A DNA stretch of 64,000 nucleotides from Conexibacter sp. CPCC 206217 (GTDB lineage Bacteria; Actinomycetota; Thermoleophilia; Solirubrobacterales; Solirubrobacteraceae), in assembly GCF_030646165.1 (NCBI RefSeq), contig NZ_JAUTDO010000001.1:372001-436000 (forward strand), written 5' to 3'. The position numbers and the translations under genes were made by a program. The notes below the pieces were generated by a model. That model saw only the letters and a list, made by a program, of their open reading frames with translations. It had not been told where the DNA came from and searched no databases. Of the stretch, positions 40,567 to 50,094 are shown piece after piece (within the stretch, counting starts at the first letter, position 1; each line of letters opens with the position of its first letter).

Positions 40567-42435
40567 TCACTCGACGGTGACCGTCTTCGCGAGGTTGCGC
40601 GGCTGGTCGACGTTCAGTCCGCGCAGACGGGCGACATGGTAGGAGAGCAGCTGCAGCGGCACGACCGCCAGCAGCGGCGCGAGCATCCAGTCGGTCTGCG
40701 GGACCGTCAGGATCTCCTCCGCGTGCGGCTTGATGTCCTCGTTGCCGTCGCTCGCCACCGCGATCACGTGCGCACCGCGGACGCGCACCTCCTGGATGTT
40801 GGAGATGACCTTGTCCAGCACGGGCGAGTCGGTCGCGACGCAGACGACGGGCGTCGCCTCGTCGAGCAGCGCGATCGGACCGTGCTTCATCTCGCCGGCC
40901 GCGTAGGCGTCCGTCGCGATGTAGGAGATCTCCTTCAGCTTCAGCGCGCCCTCGAGCGCGACCGGAAGGCCGATGTGGCGTCCGAGGTAGAGGAAGAACT
41001 CGGCCTTGTAGTGGCGCTCGGCGATCGCCTTGACCTCGTCGTCGCCGGCGTCGAGGATCTCCGCGATGTGATGCGGCAGGTGCTTCAGCTCGCCGACCAG
41101 CTCGGCCAGGCGGGCCGGCTCCAGCGTCCCGCGCAGCTCCGCGAGCCGCAGCGCGAGCAGGTACATCGCGGCGACCTGGCTGACGAACGTCTTCGTCGCG
41201 GCGACGCCGATCTCCAGCCCCGCGCGCGTGAACAGCACGCCGTCGGAGTCGCGCGTCGCCTGCGAGCCCATCACGTTGGTGATCGCCAGGACGGTCGCGC
41301 CCTTCGATCTCGCCAGCCGCATCGCGGCGAGCGTGTCGGCCGTCTCGCCCGACTGCGAGATCCCGACGACGAGGTCGCCGGGGCCGACGACGGGATCGCG
41401 GTAGCGGTACTCGGAGGCGACGTCCATCTCGACCGGGACGCGCGCCCAGCCCTCGATCGCGTAGCGGCCGATCAGACCCGCGTGGTACGAGGTGCCGCAG
41501 GCGACGACGACGATCCGTCTGACGCCGGTCAGGAACTCGTCGCTGATCGTGCCGAGGTCCCCGAGGTCGACGCCGTCGCCGCGCGCCGTGCGATCGGCGA
41601 TCGTCTCGGCGACCGCGTCGGCCTGCTCGTGGATCTCCTTCAGCATGAACGTCTCGAAGCCGCCCTTCTCGGCGGTCTCGGCGTCCCAGTCGATCTCGAT
41701 GATCTCGCGCTCGATCGGCTCGCCGCTCGGCGACATGAAGTCGACGCCGCCCGGGTGCAGGACGACCATCTCGCCGTCCTCGATGAACTGGACGCTGCGC
41801 GTGTGCTCCAGGAACGCGGGGACGGCCGAGGCGAGGAACTGCTCACCCTCGCCGCGCCCGACGACGAGCGGGCACTCGCGCCGCACGCCGACGAGCGTGC
41901 CGGGCTCGTCCGCCGCCATCGCGACGAACGCGAAGTGGCCGACCAGTTCGCCGTACGCCGCCTGCACCGCCGCGGCGAGATCGCCGTCGTAGTGGCGCGC
42001 GATCACGTGCGCGATCACCTCGGCGTCGGTCTCGGAGCTGAAGCTGACGCCCTGCTCGGCGAGCTCGCGCTTCAGCGCCATGTAGTTCTCGACGATGCCG
42101 TTGACGACGATGTGGATCCGCCCGGCCTCGTCCTCGTGCGGGTGCGCGTTCTGCTCGGTGACGCGGCCGTGCGTCGCCCAGCGCGTGTGGCCGATCCCGG
42201 TCGTCGGCTCGGCGACTGCGACGGAGCCGGCCGTCGCCTCGGCCTGGACCGGCTGCGCTGCAACCGCGTCGCGCAGCTTCTGCAGGTTCCCGACCGCGCG
42301 CACCGAATCGACGTGGTCGCCGTCGAGGACCGAGATGCCGGCGCTGTCGTAGCCGCGATATTCGAGCTTCTCGAGGCCTGCGAGCAGCAGGGCCTGGACT
42401 GGACGGGCGCCGACGTATCCGACGATGCCGCACAT
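40567..42435 (-). CDS. glmS: Glutamine-fructose-6-phosphate aminotransferase
   Basis: 622 residues. The glutaminase domain begins MCGIVGYVGARPVQALLLAG, with Cys2 as nucleophile after Met removal. GHTRWATHG and NPH-equivalent INDIVENYM-like (HIVVNGIVENYMALK) segments follow. The C-terminal half has two SIS isomerase domains (CGTSYHAGLIGRYAI and YLGRHIGLPVALEGALKLKE), ending in LAKTVTVE as in all GlmS. It makes glucosamine-6-phosphate for the cell wall. The ATG at 42433-42435 has a GGAGG site 7 bases upstream. No glmS ribozyme was seen in the 162-base leader to glmM. Confidence 0.97.
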   Translation of the reverse strand: MCGIVGYVGARPVQALLLAGLEKLEYRGYDSAGISVLDGDHVDSVRAVGNLQKLRDAVAAQPVQAEATAGSVAVAEPTTGIGHTRWATHGRVTEQNAHPHEDEAGRIHIVVNGIVENYMALKRELAEQGVSFSSETDAEVIAHVIARHYDGDLAAAVQAAYGELVGHFAFVAMAADEPGTLVGVRRECPLVVGRGEGEQFLASAVPAFLEHTRSVQFIEDGEMVVLHPGGVDFMSPSGEPIEREIIEIDWDAETAEKGGFETFMLKEIHEQADAVAETIADRTARGDGVDLGDLGTISDEFLTGVRRIVVVACGTSYHAGLIGRYAIEGWARVPVEMDVASEYRYRDPVVGPGDLVVGISQSGETADTLAAMRLARSKGATVLAITNVMGSQATRDSDGVLFTRAGLEIGVAATKTFVSQVAAMYLLALRLAELRGTLEPARLAELVGELKHLPHHIAEILDAGDDEVKAIAERHYKAEFFLYLGRHIGLPVALEGALKLKEISYIATDAYAAGEMKHGPIALLDEATPVVCVATDSPVLDKVISNIQEVRVRGAHVIAVASDGNEDIKPHAEEILTVPQTDWMLAPLLAVVPLQLLSYHVARLRGLNVDQPRNLAKTVTVE

Positions 42436-42597
42436 GGGGGAACCTCCGTGTGGAACGACGAGGGCCGCGCGATGCGGCTGCACGCGCACTGGTCGAACGC
42501 GTCGCCCGATTCTAGCGGGCGTTCTGACGACTTTCTGGTCTGGCCGGCGGAACGGCTCGCGCGGCACCGGGCGCGGTGCCCGGCTCCCGCCTTCCGT

Positions 42598-43947
42598 TCA
42601 GCCGGCCGGCTGTGCTGCGGCGGCCTCGGCCTGCCCGACGAGCCGACCGCAGACCGCGTCCGCCTCGTCGTCGCTGGGCGCCTCGACCATCACGCGCAAC
42701 AGCGGCTCGGTGCCAGAGGCGCGCACCAGTACCCGACCGCGCCCTTCCAGCAGCTGCGACTCGCGCACGATCGCGGCCTGCATCTGGGCATCCTCGGCGG
42801 CGCGCTCCAGCGCCCGCCGGTCCGGCAGGCGCACGTTGACGAGCCGCTGCGGGAGCTTCTCCATCCCCTGGCGGTCGCTGAGCGCGGAGCCGCCGAGCGC
42901 CTCCAGCGTCAGCAGCGCGCTCGCGATCCCGTCGCCCGAGGGGGCGTAGCCGAGCTCGACGATGTGGCCGGACTGCTCGCCGCCGAACGCCCAGTCACGC
43001 TGGCGCAGCGCCTCCAGCACATAGCGGTCGCCGACGTTGGTCGTGGCGACCTCGATGCCGGCCTCGGCCATCGCGCTGTGGAAGCCGTAGTTGGTCATCA
43101 CCGTCACGGCGACGCCGTTGCCGCGCAGTCTCCCCTGCGCGCGCAGGTGCAGCGCGGAGAGCGCGATCAGCTCGTCGCCGTCGACGACCGTCCCGTTCCC
43201 GTCTACGGCCAGCACACGGTCGCCGTCGCCGTCGAAGGCGAAGCCCGCGTCGTGGCCGCCGGCGCGCATCGCGTCGACGAGCTGGTCGAGGTGCGTGGAG
43301 CCGCAGCCGGCGTTGATGTTGCGGCCGTCGGGCGCGTCGGCGAGCACGTCGATGTGCGCGCCGAGGCGGCGGAAGATCTCCGGCGCCGCCTTGTAGGTGG
43401 CGCCGTGCGCGCAGTCGAGCAGGATCCGTCTGCCGGACAGGTCAAGCCCGCCGAAGCGCGTCTGCAGCTCGCGCAGGTAGTCGTCGAGCGTGCCGTGCAG
43501 CTGGCTGACGCCGCCGATCGCGGCCGGCTGCGCGGGCTGCAGATCGAGCAGCGCCTCGATCTCCTCCTCGACCGCGTCCGACAGCTTGTCGCCGTCGGCG
43601 CCGAAGAACTTGACGCCGTTGTCGGCGAAGGGGTTGTGCGAGGCCGACAGCACGACGCCGAGATCGAAGCCGTAGCGGCCGATCAGGAGCGGCGCGGCCG
43701 GAGTGGGCAGCACCCCGCCGAGCAGCGCGAGCCCGCCCGCGGCGGCGACGCCCGCGGCGACCGCCGCCTCGAGCATCTCACCCGACTCGCGCGTGTCGCG
43801 AATCACGAGCACGCGCGGGCGATTGCCGGCGGCTGATCTGGCGACGCGCGCCGTCGCGGCGCGCGCGAGAGCCAAGGTCAGCTCCGCCGACAGAAACTCG
43901 CCGGCGACGCCGCGGACACCGTCCGTGCCGAACAACCGGCGAGCCAT
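42598..43947 (-). CDS. glmM: Phosphoglucosamine mutase
   Basis: 449 residues of the alpha-phosphohexomutase family. LFGTDGVRGVAGEFL opens the protein. VVLSASHNPFADNGVKFFG carries the phosphorylated Ser103. AFDGDGDRVLAVD is the metal loop and GGEQSGHIVELGYAPSGDG the sugar-binding loop. RASGTEPLLRVMVEA is the phosphate-binding end. It turns glucosamine-6-phosphate into glucosamine-1-phosphate, the step after GlmS, and is encoded just upstream of glmS in the same operon. Confidence 0.97.
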   Translation of the reverse strand: MARRLFGTDGVRGVAGEFLSAELTLALARAATARVARSAAGNRPRVLVIRDTRESGEMLEAAVAAGVAAAGGLALLGGVLPTPAAPLLIGRYGFDLGVVLSASHNPFADNGVKFFGADGDKLSDAVEEEIEALLDLQPAQPAAIGGVSQLHGTLDDYLRELQTRFGGLDLSGRRILLDCAHGATYKAAPEIFRRLGAHIDVLADAPDGRNINAGCGSTHLDQLVDAMRAGGHDAGFAFDGDGDRVLAVDGNGTVVDGDELIALSALHLRAQGRLRGNGVAVTVMTNYGFHSAMAEAGIEVATTNVGDRYVLEALRQRDWAFGGEQSGHIVELGYAPSGDGIASALLTLEALGGSALSDRQGMEKLPQRLVNVRLPDRRALERAAEDAQMQAAIVRESQLLEGRGRVLVRASGTEPLLRVMVEAPSDDEADAVCGRLVGQAEAAAAQPAG

Positions 43948-43957
43948 GAAGCGAAAA

Positions 43958-44746
43958 CTAGCGCTTCGAGAACTGCGGACGCTTACGGGCCTTCTTGAGG
44001 CCGGCCTTCTTGCGCTCCTTGACGCGCGGATCGCGCGTGAGGAAGCCGCGTCTCTTCAGCTCGCCTCGGAGGTTCGGATCGGCCTGCAGCAGCGCTCGCG
44101 AGATGCCGTGACGCAGCGCGCCGGCCTGCGAGGAGACGCCGCCGCCATGCATCTTGGCGACCACATCCATCCGCTCCTCGTACCCGACGGCCTCGAGCGG
44201 CTGACGGATGTTGCGCTGCAGCGTCGCGCGTGGGAAGAAGTCGTTCAGCGGCTTGCCGTTGATCGTGTACTCGCCCGTGCCCGGCTTCAGGATCACGCGC
44301 GCGACGGCCGTCTTGCGCTTGCCGGTCGCGGTGTAGCGCGCGCCGGAAGCGAGCGAGATGGCAGCATCGGCGATCGGCTGCGTCTCGACCTCTTCGGAAT
44401 CCTCGCCGTCGGCGGTCGCGGACGGCTCGCCGTCCTCGTCCTCGCCTTCCTCACGCGGCTCGCCCTCGAGGACGATGTCCGGGATCAGGTCGGCGCCGGG
44501 GATCTCCGGCTTGACGCGCGGGGTCTCCTCGACGGCCTCTTCGTCAGAAGCGTCGTCGGCGCCAGCGGCCGCGGCAGCCTCGGCCTGCGGCTCGGTGGCA
44601 GCGGGCTGCTCGGCAGCCTCGTCGGCAGCGGGCTGCTCGCCCTCGGCGACGGGCTCCGGCGCCTCGTTGGCGGCCTCGACGGGCTCCTCGGGCGTCTCGC
44701 CCGCGGGGTTTCTCTGCTCGTCTTCGGGCTGCTCGACGTCGGACAC
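43958..44746 (-). CDS. rpsI: Ribosomal protein S9 with a long acidic N-terminal extension
   Basis: 262 residues, twice the normal S9 length. Residues about 137-262 are a complete S9: [19 protein letters not shown] at the start, and the basic tail [17 protein letters not shown] that reaches the decoding site. Residues 1-130 are Glu/Ala/Pro/Asp-rich without recognisable domains ([18 protein letters not shown] and similar). The GTG start shares a base with the rplM stop (TAGTG); an internal start nearer the S9 core is not evident, since no good ATG or GTG with a ribosome binding site precedes the core. Extended S9 proteins are known from some Actinobacteria, but this one is unusually long. Confidence 0.9.
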   Translation of the reverse strand: MSDVEQPEDEQRNPAGETPEEPVEAANEAPEPVAEGEQPAADEAAEQPAATEPQAEAAAAAGADDASDEEAVEETPRVKPEIPGADLIPDIVLEGEPREEGEDEDGEPSATADGEDSEEVETQPIADAAISLASGARYTATGKRKTAVARVILKPGTGEYTINGKPLNDFFPRATLQRNIRQPLEAVGYEERMDVVAKMHGGGVSSQAGALRHGISRALLQADPNLRGELKRRGFLTRDPRVKERKKAGLKKARKRPQFSKR

Positions 44747-45180
44747 TAGGCTTCGATCTCCATCGGTTGCGGCTGCTGAGCCGTGTGCGGGTGCTCCGGA
44801 CCGGCGTACACCTTCAGCTTCGTCAGCTGCTTGCGCGCGAGGCGGTTGCGGGGCAGCATGCCCTTGACCGCGATGCGGATGACCTCTTCCGGGCGACGAT
44901 CGAGCATCTCCTCGAGCGTGCGGGAGCGGAGACCACCCGGGTAGCCGGTGTGCCGGTAGTAGCGCTTGTCGGCCCGCTTGTTGCCCGACACCGAAATCTT
45001 CTCGGCGTTGATCACGACGACGAAGTCGCCAGTGTCGACGTGGGGCGTATACGTGGGCTTGCGCTTGCCGCGCAGGGCATCGGCGATCTGCGTCGCGAGG
45101 CGTCCGAGCGTCTGCCCGTTCGCGTCCACGACGAGCCAATTGCGCTCGCGGTCAGTGGGATTGGCGACGTAAGTTCTCAT
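44746..45180 (-). CDS. rplM: Ribosomal protein L13
   Basis: 144 residues of ribosomal protein L13. The conserved segments are [20 protein letters not shown] near the start, [40 protein letters not shown] and [20 protein letters not shown]. It is a large-subunit protein needed early in assembly. The ATG at 45178-45180 gives the family-typical N-terminus. It heads the leftward operon through cca and is followed by rpsI with overlapping stop and start. Confidence 0.97.
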   Translation of the reverse strand: MRTYVANPTDRERNWLVVDANGQTLGRLATQIADALRGKRKPTYTPHVDTGDFVVVINAEKISVSGNKRADKRYYRHTGYPGGLRSRTLEEMLDRRPEEVIRIAVKGMLPRNRLARKQLTKLKVYAGPEHPHTAQQPQPMEIEA

Positions 45181-45335
45181 GGCATGAAAGTGGCCGCGCA
45201 CCGTGGCGCGGCGGGGTGAGCACTATAGAGAAAGCGGGATCGAGATGTCGGGAGACCCGCCAGACGACCGCGCGGCGAACGCCGCGTGCCCGACCAGCAT
45301 GTCACACGCTCGCGTGCGTCCGTCGGGACCGTCCG

Positions 45336-45341
45336 TATACT
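45336..45341 (+). promoter_or_regulatory. Candidate -10 box of the riboswitch transcript
   Basis: TATACT, a good match to the housekeeping -10 consensus, sits about 10 bases ahead of the predicted 5' end of the riboswitch. No TTGACA-like -35 is evident at normal spacing. Confidence 0.45.
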
Positions 45342-45351
45342 GGCCGGCGTT

Positions 45352-45505
45352 CATAAGCCTGCCGAGTCCCTCTTGCCGGAGGGAGCGGGGAACCCATCGG
45401 CGGTTGGCGTCCTGACGTCAGCCGCTGGGGCGAATCCGAGCACTGTGCTCGGTAGCGCGGCCCTTTCAGCGCGAGCCCGTCAGCTAACCCCGTAGGCCGT
45501 CCAGG
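45352..45505 (+). ncRNA. Cyclic di-AMP riboswitch (ydaO/yuaA class)
   Basis: The leader of the M23 peptidase gene carries the conserved blocks of the ydaO motif in order: GCGGGGAACCCA at 45385-45396, GGGGCGAATC at 45427-45436, a GGTAG block at 45451-45455, and CCCGTCAGCTAACCCCGTAG from 45476. Variable hairpins lie between them (for instance the arms GGCGTCCTGACGTC and GAGCACTGTGCTC). This class binds c-di-AMP and usually turns expression off. In Actinobacteria it commonly precedes cell-wall hydrolase genes, as here. It ends about 20 bases before the start codon. Confidence 0.93.
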
Positions 45506-45523
45506 AAGGGGCATCGTCCCTCG

Positions 45524-46819
45524 ATGCTGCAGCAGGTGGGGTCCCACGGGCCCTTTTCCGTCGCGAAGACGCTGTCCGCCGCCGCTGCCCTCGCCGGGCT
45601 CGCCGGCTCCGTCGCCGCCCCGGTCGCGCTGGCCCAGTCCAGCGGCGCCGCCGCCCTCAACGCTCCGCAGCCGTCGATCGCCGCGATCGCCTGCAGCAGC
45701 GCCTGCCCCGCCGCCGGCACCGTCGAGCGCGGCGGCACCGTCACGCTCAGCGGCCAGCGGCTCGACGCCGCCAGCACCGTCGTCTTCCTCGGCGGACGCG
45801 GCACGCGCGACGACGCGCGCGTGAGAGTGAGTGCGAGCGACCCCGCGCAGCTCGACGTGAGAGTGCCCGCGACGGCCCGCAGCGGCCAGGTCGTCGTGAC
45901 GACCGCGGCCGGTGTCGCGACGCAGTCCAAGACCGTCTCGATCCGGATCGTCAGAGCGTCCTCGACGACGCCGTCCGCGAAGCTCCTCGTCCCCGTGCTC
46001 GCGCCGGTCGAGGGCGTCGCGCAGCTCGACGCCGGCATCGCCACGCGCAGAGCCGGCAAGGGCGCCTCGGCGGCCGCGATCGCCTTCGTCTCGCACGCGC
46101 CCAGCGCGGTCGCCGTGCGCGTTGACGTCGTCAGCGTCGACGACGGCCTCTCGATCTTCGACGAGACGCGCATCGCCGCCCCCGAGCAGCCGCAGACGCT
46201 GACGTGGGAGGGCAAGGGCTCGCTCGCGGGGGCCGTCGCGCTCGACGGCAGATACGAGGTCCGCATCTCGACCGGCCCCGCGTCCGGTGCGCGGACGGTC
46301 TTCGCCGGCTACGACGGCGCCGCGATGGGCGGTGCCGCGCCGCAGGGCTCCCCCGCTCCCGCCGGTGCCGCGCGGCTCGGCGGCTTCACGTTCGTCGGCG
46401 CCGTCTTCCCCGTCGCCGGTACGCACAACTTCGGCCAGGGCGAGGCGCGCTTCGGGATGGGCCGCGTCGGCCACTCGCACGAGGGCCAGGACGTGCTGAC
46501 CGCCTGCGGCACACCGATCGTCGCCGCGCAGAGCGGCGTCGTGAAGCAGAAGGCATTCCAGTCGGCCGCCGGCAACTACGTCGTGATCGGCTCGACCGCG
46601 TCGGGCGAGGACAACATGTACGCCCACTTCCGCGCGCCGGCCGTCGTCGCCAGAGGCGCGCGCGTGCAGACCGGCCAGGTGATCGGCTATGCCGGCGACA
46701 CCGGCTCCGCGTCCGCCTGCCACCTGCACTTCGAGATCTGGACCGCGCCGGGTTGGTACTCGGGCGGCCGTCCGATCGACCCGCTGCCGACGCTGAAGGC
46801 GTGGGAGAAGCGGGGTTGA
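45524..46819 (+). CDS. M23-family peptidoglycan endopeptidase (LytM type)
   Basis: 431 residues. A signal peptide (about 1-37, AAALAGLAGSVAAPVALA) leads to an IPT/TIG-like beta domain (about 50-145, GGTVTLSGQRLDAASTVVFL), a second beta region to about 285, and a C-terminal LytM domain. Zinc ligands are in GHSHEGQDV (His and Asp, about 325) and CHLHFEIW (HxH, about 397). It should cut peptide crossbridges outside the cell. Control by the c-di-AMP riboswitch links it to osmotic and wall homeostasis. The ATG at 45524 is adopted; a GTG four codons downstream is possible. Confidence 0.92.
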   Translation: MLQQVGSHGPFSVAKTLSAAAALAGLAGSVAAPVALAQSSGAAALNAPQPSIAAIACSSACPAAGTVERGGTVTLSGQRLDAASTVVFLGGRGTRDDARVRVSASDPAQLDVRVPATARSGQVVVTTAAGVATQSKTVSIRIVRASSTTPSAKLLVPVLAPVEGVAQLDAGIATRRAGKGASAAAIAFVSHAPSAVAVRVDVVSVDDGLSIFDETRIAAPEQPQTLTWEGKGSLAGAVALDGRYEVRISTGPASGARTVFAGYDGAAMGGAAPQGSPAPAGAARLGGFTFVGAVFPVAGTHNFGQGEARFGMGRVGHSHEGQDVLTACGTPIVAAQSGVVKQKAFQSAAGNYVVIGSTASGEDNMYAHFRAPAVVARGARVQTGQVIGYAGDTGSASACHLHFEIWTAPGWYSGGRPIDPLPTLKAWEKRG

Positions 46820-46844
46820 GCGGGCGACGGTCTACTCTCAGCGA

Positions 46845-47036
46845 GTGACCGTCTTCGCCGTCTCCTCGAACGTGCTGGGCTACATAGGCCTGGCCGTGGT
46901 CGCGATCGCCGTGATCGTACTGCTCGTCTCGACGTTCCACCCCGAGGGGATGAAGCGCCCGGGCGGCTACCTCGACGGCGAGTCGCCCCAGCCCGAGGAC
47001 GTGCCGCGCGACGAGCGCGGCAAGCCGGTGGACTGA
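46845..47036 (+). CDS. Small single-pass membrane protein
   Basis: 63 residues: a membrane helix at about 8-30 (NVLGYIGLAVVAIAVIVLLV) and a short hydrophilic tail (GMKRPGGYLDGESPQPEDVP). The GTG start (46845) lies 25 bases after the M23 peptidase stop on the same strand, and the gene is followed by two hairpins, so it is probably the last gene of the riboswitch-controlled unit. Family and function are unknown. If co-transcribed it may act with the hydrolase at the envelope. Confidence 0.7.
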   Translation: MTVFAVSSNVLGYIGLAVVAIAVIVLLVSTFHPEGMKRPGGYLDGESPQPEDVPRDERGKPVD

Positions 47037-47047
47037 TCAGCAACTTC

Positions 47048-47112
47048 GGGAGAACGGCCCCCAGGCCGTCCTCCCAGCGGGAATGACGCGCGATCGGCCC
47101 CCAGGCCGATCG
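47048..47112. terminator. Twin hairpins between convergent transcripts
   Basis: Two hairpins share the core CGGCCCCCAGGCCG. The first, 47048-47075, pairs GGGAG and ACGGCC with GGCCGT and CTCCC, with one mismatch and loop CCCA. The second, 47091-47112, pairs CGATCGGCC with GGCCGATCG around the same loop CCCA. They fill the gap between the small membrane protein (+) and guaA (-). Confidence 0.75.
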
Positions 47113-47116
47113 AGGC

Positions 47117-48748
47117 TCATTCCCACTCGATCGTGCCGGGCGGCTTGCTCGTGATGTCGAGCACGACCCGGTTGACCTCGCGGATCTCGTTGATCATGCG
47201 CGAGGCGATCTGCTCCAGCAGGTCGTACGGCAACCGCGCCCAGTCGGCGGTCATCGCGTCGTCGCTGGTGACGGCGCGGATCACGACGACATAGCCGTAG
47301 GTCCGCTCGTCGCCCTGCACGCCGACCGTTCTGACGTCCGGCAGGACGCAGAACGACTGCCACAGCTCACGGTACAGACCGGCTCTGCGGATCTCGTCCT
47401 GCAGGATCGCGTCGGCGTCGCGCAGCGTGTCGAGGCGCTCTCTCGTGGCCTCGCCGCCGACGACGCGGATCGCCAGTCCGGGGCCCGGGAACGGCTGGCG
47501 CCAGACGAGCCGCTCGGGCAGGCCCAGCTCGGCGCCGACCGCGCGCACCTCGTCCTTGAACAGCGCCCGCAGCGGCTCGACCAGCTCGAACTCGAGGTCC
47601 TCCGGCAGGCCGCCGACGTTGTGATGCGACTTGATCGTCGCGGCACCGGTGCCGCCGCCCGACTCGATCACGTCCGAGTAGAGCGTGCCCTGCACGAGGA
47701 ATCTTGCGCCGCCCTCGGCGAGCTTGGCCGACTCCTCCTCGAACACGCGGATGAACTCGGCGCCGATCGCCTTGCGCTTCAGCTCCGGGTCGGTGACACC
47801 CTTCAGGCGCGCGAGGAAGCGCTCCTCGGCGTCAACCGCGACGAGCGGGACTCTGTAGTGGTCGCGGAAGGCGGTGATCACCTGCTCGCCCTCGTTCTTG
47901 CGCATCAGCCCGTGGTCGACGAAGACGCACGTCAGCTGGTCGCCGATCGCGCGGTGCACCAGCAGCGCGGCGACGGAGGAGTCGACGCCGCCCGACAGCG
48001 CGCAGATCACGCGGCCGCTGCCGACCTGCTCGCGGATGCGCGCGAGCTGGTCGTCGATCACGGAGCTGGCGGACCAGCTGCGCGTGCAGCCGCAGATGTC
48101 CTCCAGGAAGCGCGTGATGATGTCCTGGCCGTAGGGCGTGTGGACGACCTCGGGGTGGAACTGGATCCCGTAGATCTGCTTGTCGACCGACTCCAGGGCG
48201 GCGACCGGCGACTCCGACGAGGAGGCGAGCGCGGTGAAGCCCGGCGGCGGCGCGAAGACGGTGTCGCGGTGCGACATCCAGCAGGTCTGCTCCAGCGGCA
48301 GGCCCTCCAGCAGCCGGCCGGATTCGGTCACGGTCAGCTTCGAGCGACCGAACTCGCCGATCTCGGCGCCCTGCACCTCGCCGCCCAGTTCAGTCGTCAG
48401 CAGCTGCATGCCGTAACAGATGCCGAGCACCGGGATGCCGAGCTCCAGCAGCTCCCTCTCCAGTCTCGGCGCGTCCGGCGCGTAGACCGACGCGGGACCG
48501 CCCGAGAGGATCAGACCCTTCGGTCTGCGCCGCGCGACCTCGGCCGCGCCGACGTGGTGCGGCAGCAGCTCGGAGAAGACGCCGCACTCGCGCACGCGTC
48601 GCGCGATCAGCTGGGAGTACTGGCCCCCGTAGTCGAGGACGACGACCTGCTCGGCTTCGACGTTCGGCTCTGCGACCTGTCCCCCGGCCGCGACTGCTGC
48701 AGTCGCGGCCGTCGGGAGGTGGGTCGTGAGCCCGTCAGTCGTTGACAA
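47117..48748 (-). CDS. guaA: GMP synthase (glutamine-hydrolysing)
   Basis: 543 residues. After an unconserved leader of about 33 residues comes the class I glutamine amidotransferase: [28 protein letters not shown] with the nucleophile Cys, and [15 protein letters not shown] with His and Glu. The ATP-pyrophosphatase domain has [20 protein letters not shown], and the C-terminal dimer domain ends [12 protein letters not shown]. It converts XMP to GMP. The TTG start (48746-48748) overlaps the guaB3 stop by 14 bases; given the unconserved leader, a later start cannot be excluded. Confidence 0.95.
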   Translation of the reverse strand: MSTTDGLTTHLPTAATAAVAAGGQVAEPNVEAEQVVVLDYGGQYSQLIARRVRECGVFSELLPHHVGAAEVARRRPKGLILSGGPASVYAPDAPRLERELLELGIPVLGICYGMQLLTTELGGEVQGAEIGEFGRSKLTVTESGRLLEGLPLEQTCWMSHRDTVFAPPPGFTALASSSESPVAALESVDKQIYGIQFHPEVVHTPYGQDIITRFLEDICGCTRSWSASSVIDDQLARIREQVGSGRVICALSGGVDSSVAALLVHRAIGDQLTCVFVDHGLMRKNEGEQVITAFRDHYRVPLVAVDAEERFLARLKGVTDPELKRKAIGAEFIRVFEEESAKLAEGGARFLVQGTLYSDVIESGGGTGAATIKSHHNVGGLPEDLEFELVEPLRALFKDEVRAVGAELGLPERLVWRQPFPGPGLAIRVVGGEATRERLDTLRDADAILQDEIRRAGLYRELWQSFCVLPDVRTVGVQGDERTYGYVVVIRAVTSDDAMTADWARLPYDLLEQIASRMINEIREVNRVVLDITSKPPGTIEWE

Positions 48749-49925
48749 GGGCGACGGCCCGGCCGTTGGAGCCCATGCCGACCTGCTGGTCGCGCTGGAG
48801 GCTCTTGCCTTCGGTCTGCAGCGCCGGAGCGACCATCAGCTCGGCGCGGTTGAACTCCGCGATGTCGCGGTAGCCGCAGGTCGCCATCGACGTCCGCAGC
48901 GCGCCCATCAGGTTGAACATGCCGTCGTTCTCGGTCGCGGGACCGTTGATGATCTCCTCGAGCGAACCGGTCTGGTTCGTCTTCACGCGCGTGCCGCGCG
49001 GGAGCGTCGGGTGGAACGTCGCCATGCCCCAGTTGTAGCCGCGGCCGGGCGCCTCGTAGGCCTTCGCGAGCGCGGAGCCGAGCATGACCGCGTCGGCGCC
49101 GCAGGCGATCGCCTTCGAGACGTCGCCGCCGTTCTTCATGCCGCCGTCCGCGATCACGCGGACGTAGTCGCCGGTCTCGAGCATGTGCTGCGAGCGGGCG
49201 GCCGCGACGTCGGCGATCGCCGTCGCCTGCGGGACGCCGATGCCGAGTACGCCGCGCGTGGTGCAGATCGCGCCCGGGCCGACGCCGACGAGCACGCCGG
49301 CCGCGCCGGTGCGCATCAGGTGGAGACCGGTGTGGTAGCTGGCGCAGCCGCCGACGACGACGGGCACCGGCACCTCGCCGATGAACTCCTTCAGGTTGAG
49401 CGGCTCGCTGACCGTCGAGACGTGCTCGGCCGAGACGACCGTGCCCTGGATCACGAGGATGTCGAGGCCGGCCTCGAGCGCGAGCTCGTAGTGCGTGCGC
49501 ACGCGCTGGGGCGTGAGCGATGCGGCGACGACGACGCCCTGGTCCTTGATCTCTCTGATCCGCTGGACGATCAGCTCGGGCTTGACCGGCTCGCGGTAGA
49601 TCTCCTGCATCTCGCGGGTCGCCTCTTCGCGCGGCAGCGCGGCGATCCGCTCCAGCTGCGCGTCGACGTCCTCGTAGCGACAGAAGATGCCCTCGAGGTT
49701 GAGGACGGCAAGACCGCCGAGTCTTCCGATGATGCCGGCCGTCTCCGGGGAGACGACGCCGTCGAGCGCCGAGGCGAGCAGCGGAAGCTCGAACCGGTAC
49801 GGACCGAGCGTCCAGGAGATGTCGACGTCATCGGGGTCGCGGGTGCGTCGCGACGGGACGATGGCGACATCGTCGAACCCGTATGCGCGACGAGCTTTCT
49901 TACCGCGGCCGATCTCTATTTCCAT
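48735..49925 (-). CDS. guaB3: GuaB3-type IMP dehydrogenase-related protein
   Basis: 396 residues of the IMP dehydrogenase family without CBS domains. It starts [20 protein letters not shown], the signature of the actinobacterial GuaB3 group. The catalytic loop Cys is in [17 protein letters not shown], and [20 protein letters not shown] binds phosphate. GuaB3 proteins coexist with a full GuaB in Actinobacteria; whether they oxidise IMP or act on GMP is debated. It is followed by guaA, which supports purine metabolism. The ATG at 49923-49925 is chosen. Confidence 0.93.
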   Translation of the reverse strand: MEIEIGRGKKARRAYGFDDVAIVPSRRTRDPDDVDISWTLGPYRFELPLLASALDGVVSPETAGIIGRLGGLAVLNLEGIFCRYEDVDAQLERIAALPREEATREMQEIYREPVKPELIVQRIREIKDQGVVVAASLTPQRVRTHYELALEAGLDILVIQGTVVSAEHVSTVSEPLNLKEFIGEVPVPVVVGGCASYHTGLHLMRTGAAGVLVGVGPGAICTTRGVLGIGVPQATAIADVAAARSQHMLETGDYVRVIADGGMKNGGDVSKAIACGADAVMLGSALAKAYEAPGRGYNWGMATFHPTLPRGTRVKTNQTGSLEEIINGPATENDGMFNLMGALRTSMATCGYRDIAEFNRAELMVAPALQTEGKSLQRDQQVGMGSNGRAVALVND

Positions 49926-49958
49926 GGAAGCACCGTACGGGTCGAGGCGGACGAAACA

Positions 49959-49977
49959 GCCCCGCGCATGGCGGGGC
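49959..49977 (-). terminator. Hairpin between pfkB and guaB3
   Basis: GCCCCGC pairs with GCGGGGC around a five-base loop. On the minus strand it is followed by TGTTTCG, a T-rich run. It lies after the pfkB stop and 34 bases before guaB3, so it could end the lysM-dacA-pfkB transcript or fold in the guaB3 leader. Confidence 0.5.
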
Positions 49978-50094
49978 CAGAGGGGGAGCAATCGTCGTCG
50001 TGGCGGCAACCAGCGACACGTTCCATCGTAGCAACGCGGTTTCAAACCCCGCCCCCGCCTGACGCGCCGGGATCGGGTCCCGCGAAAGCCCTGC

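Noticed and set aside
42436-42597. glmS ribozyme or riboswitch in the glmS leader
   Set aside because: The leader has an ordinary GGAGG site and no match to the conserved glmS ribozyme core; such ribozymes are rare in Actinobacteria.
40636-43836. A 1066-codon plus-strand frame antisense to glmS and glmM
   Set aside because: The minus strand encodes intact GlmS and GlmM with all motifs; the plus frame has low-complexity His/Arg/Asp composition typical of antisense shadows.
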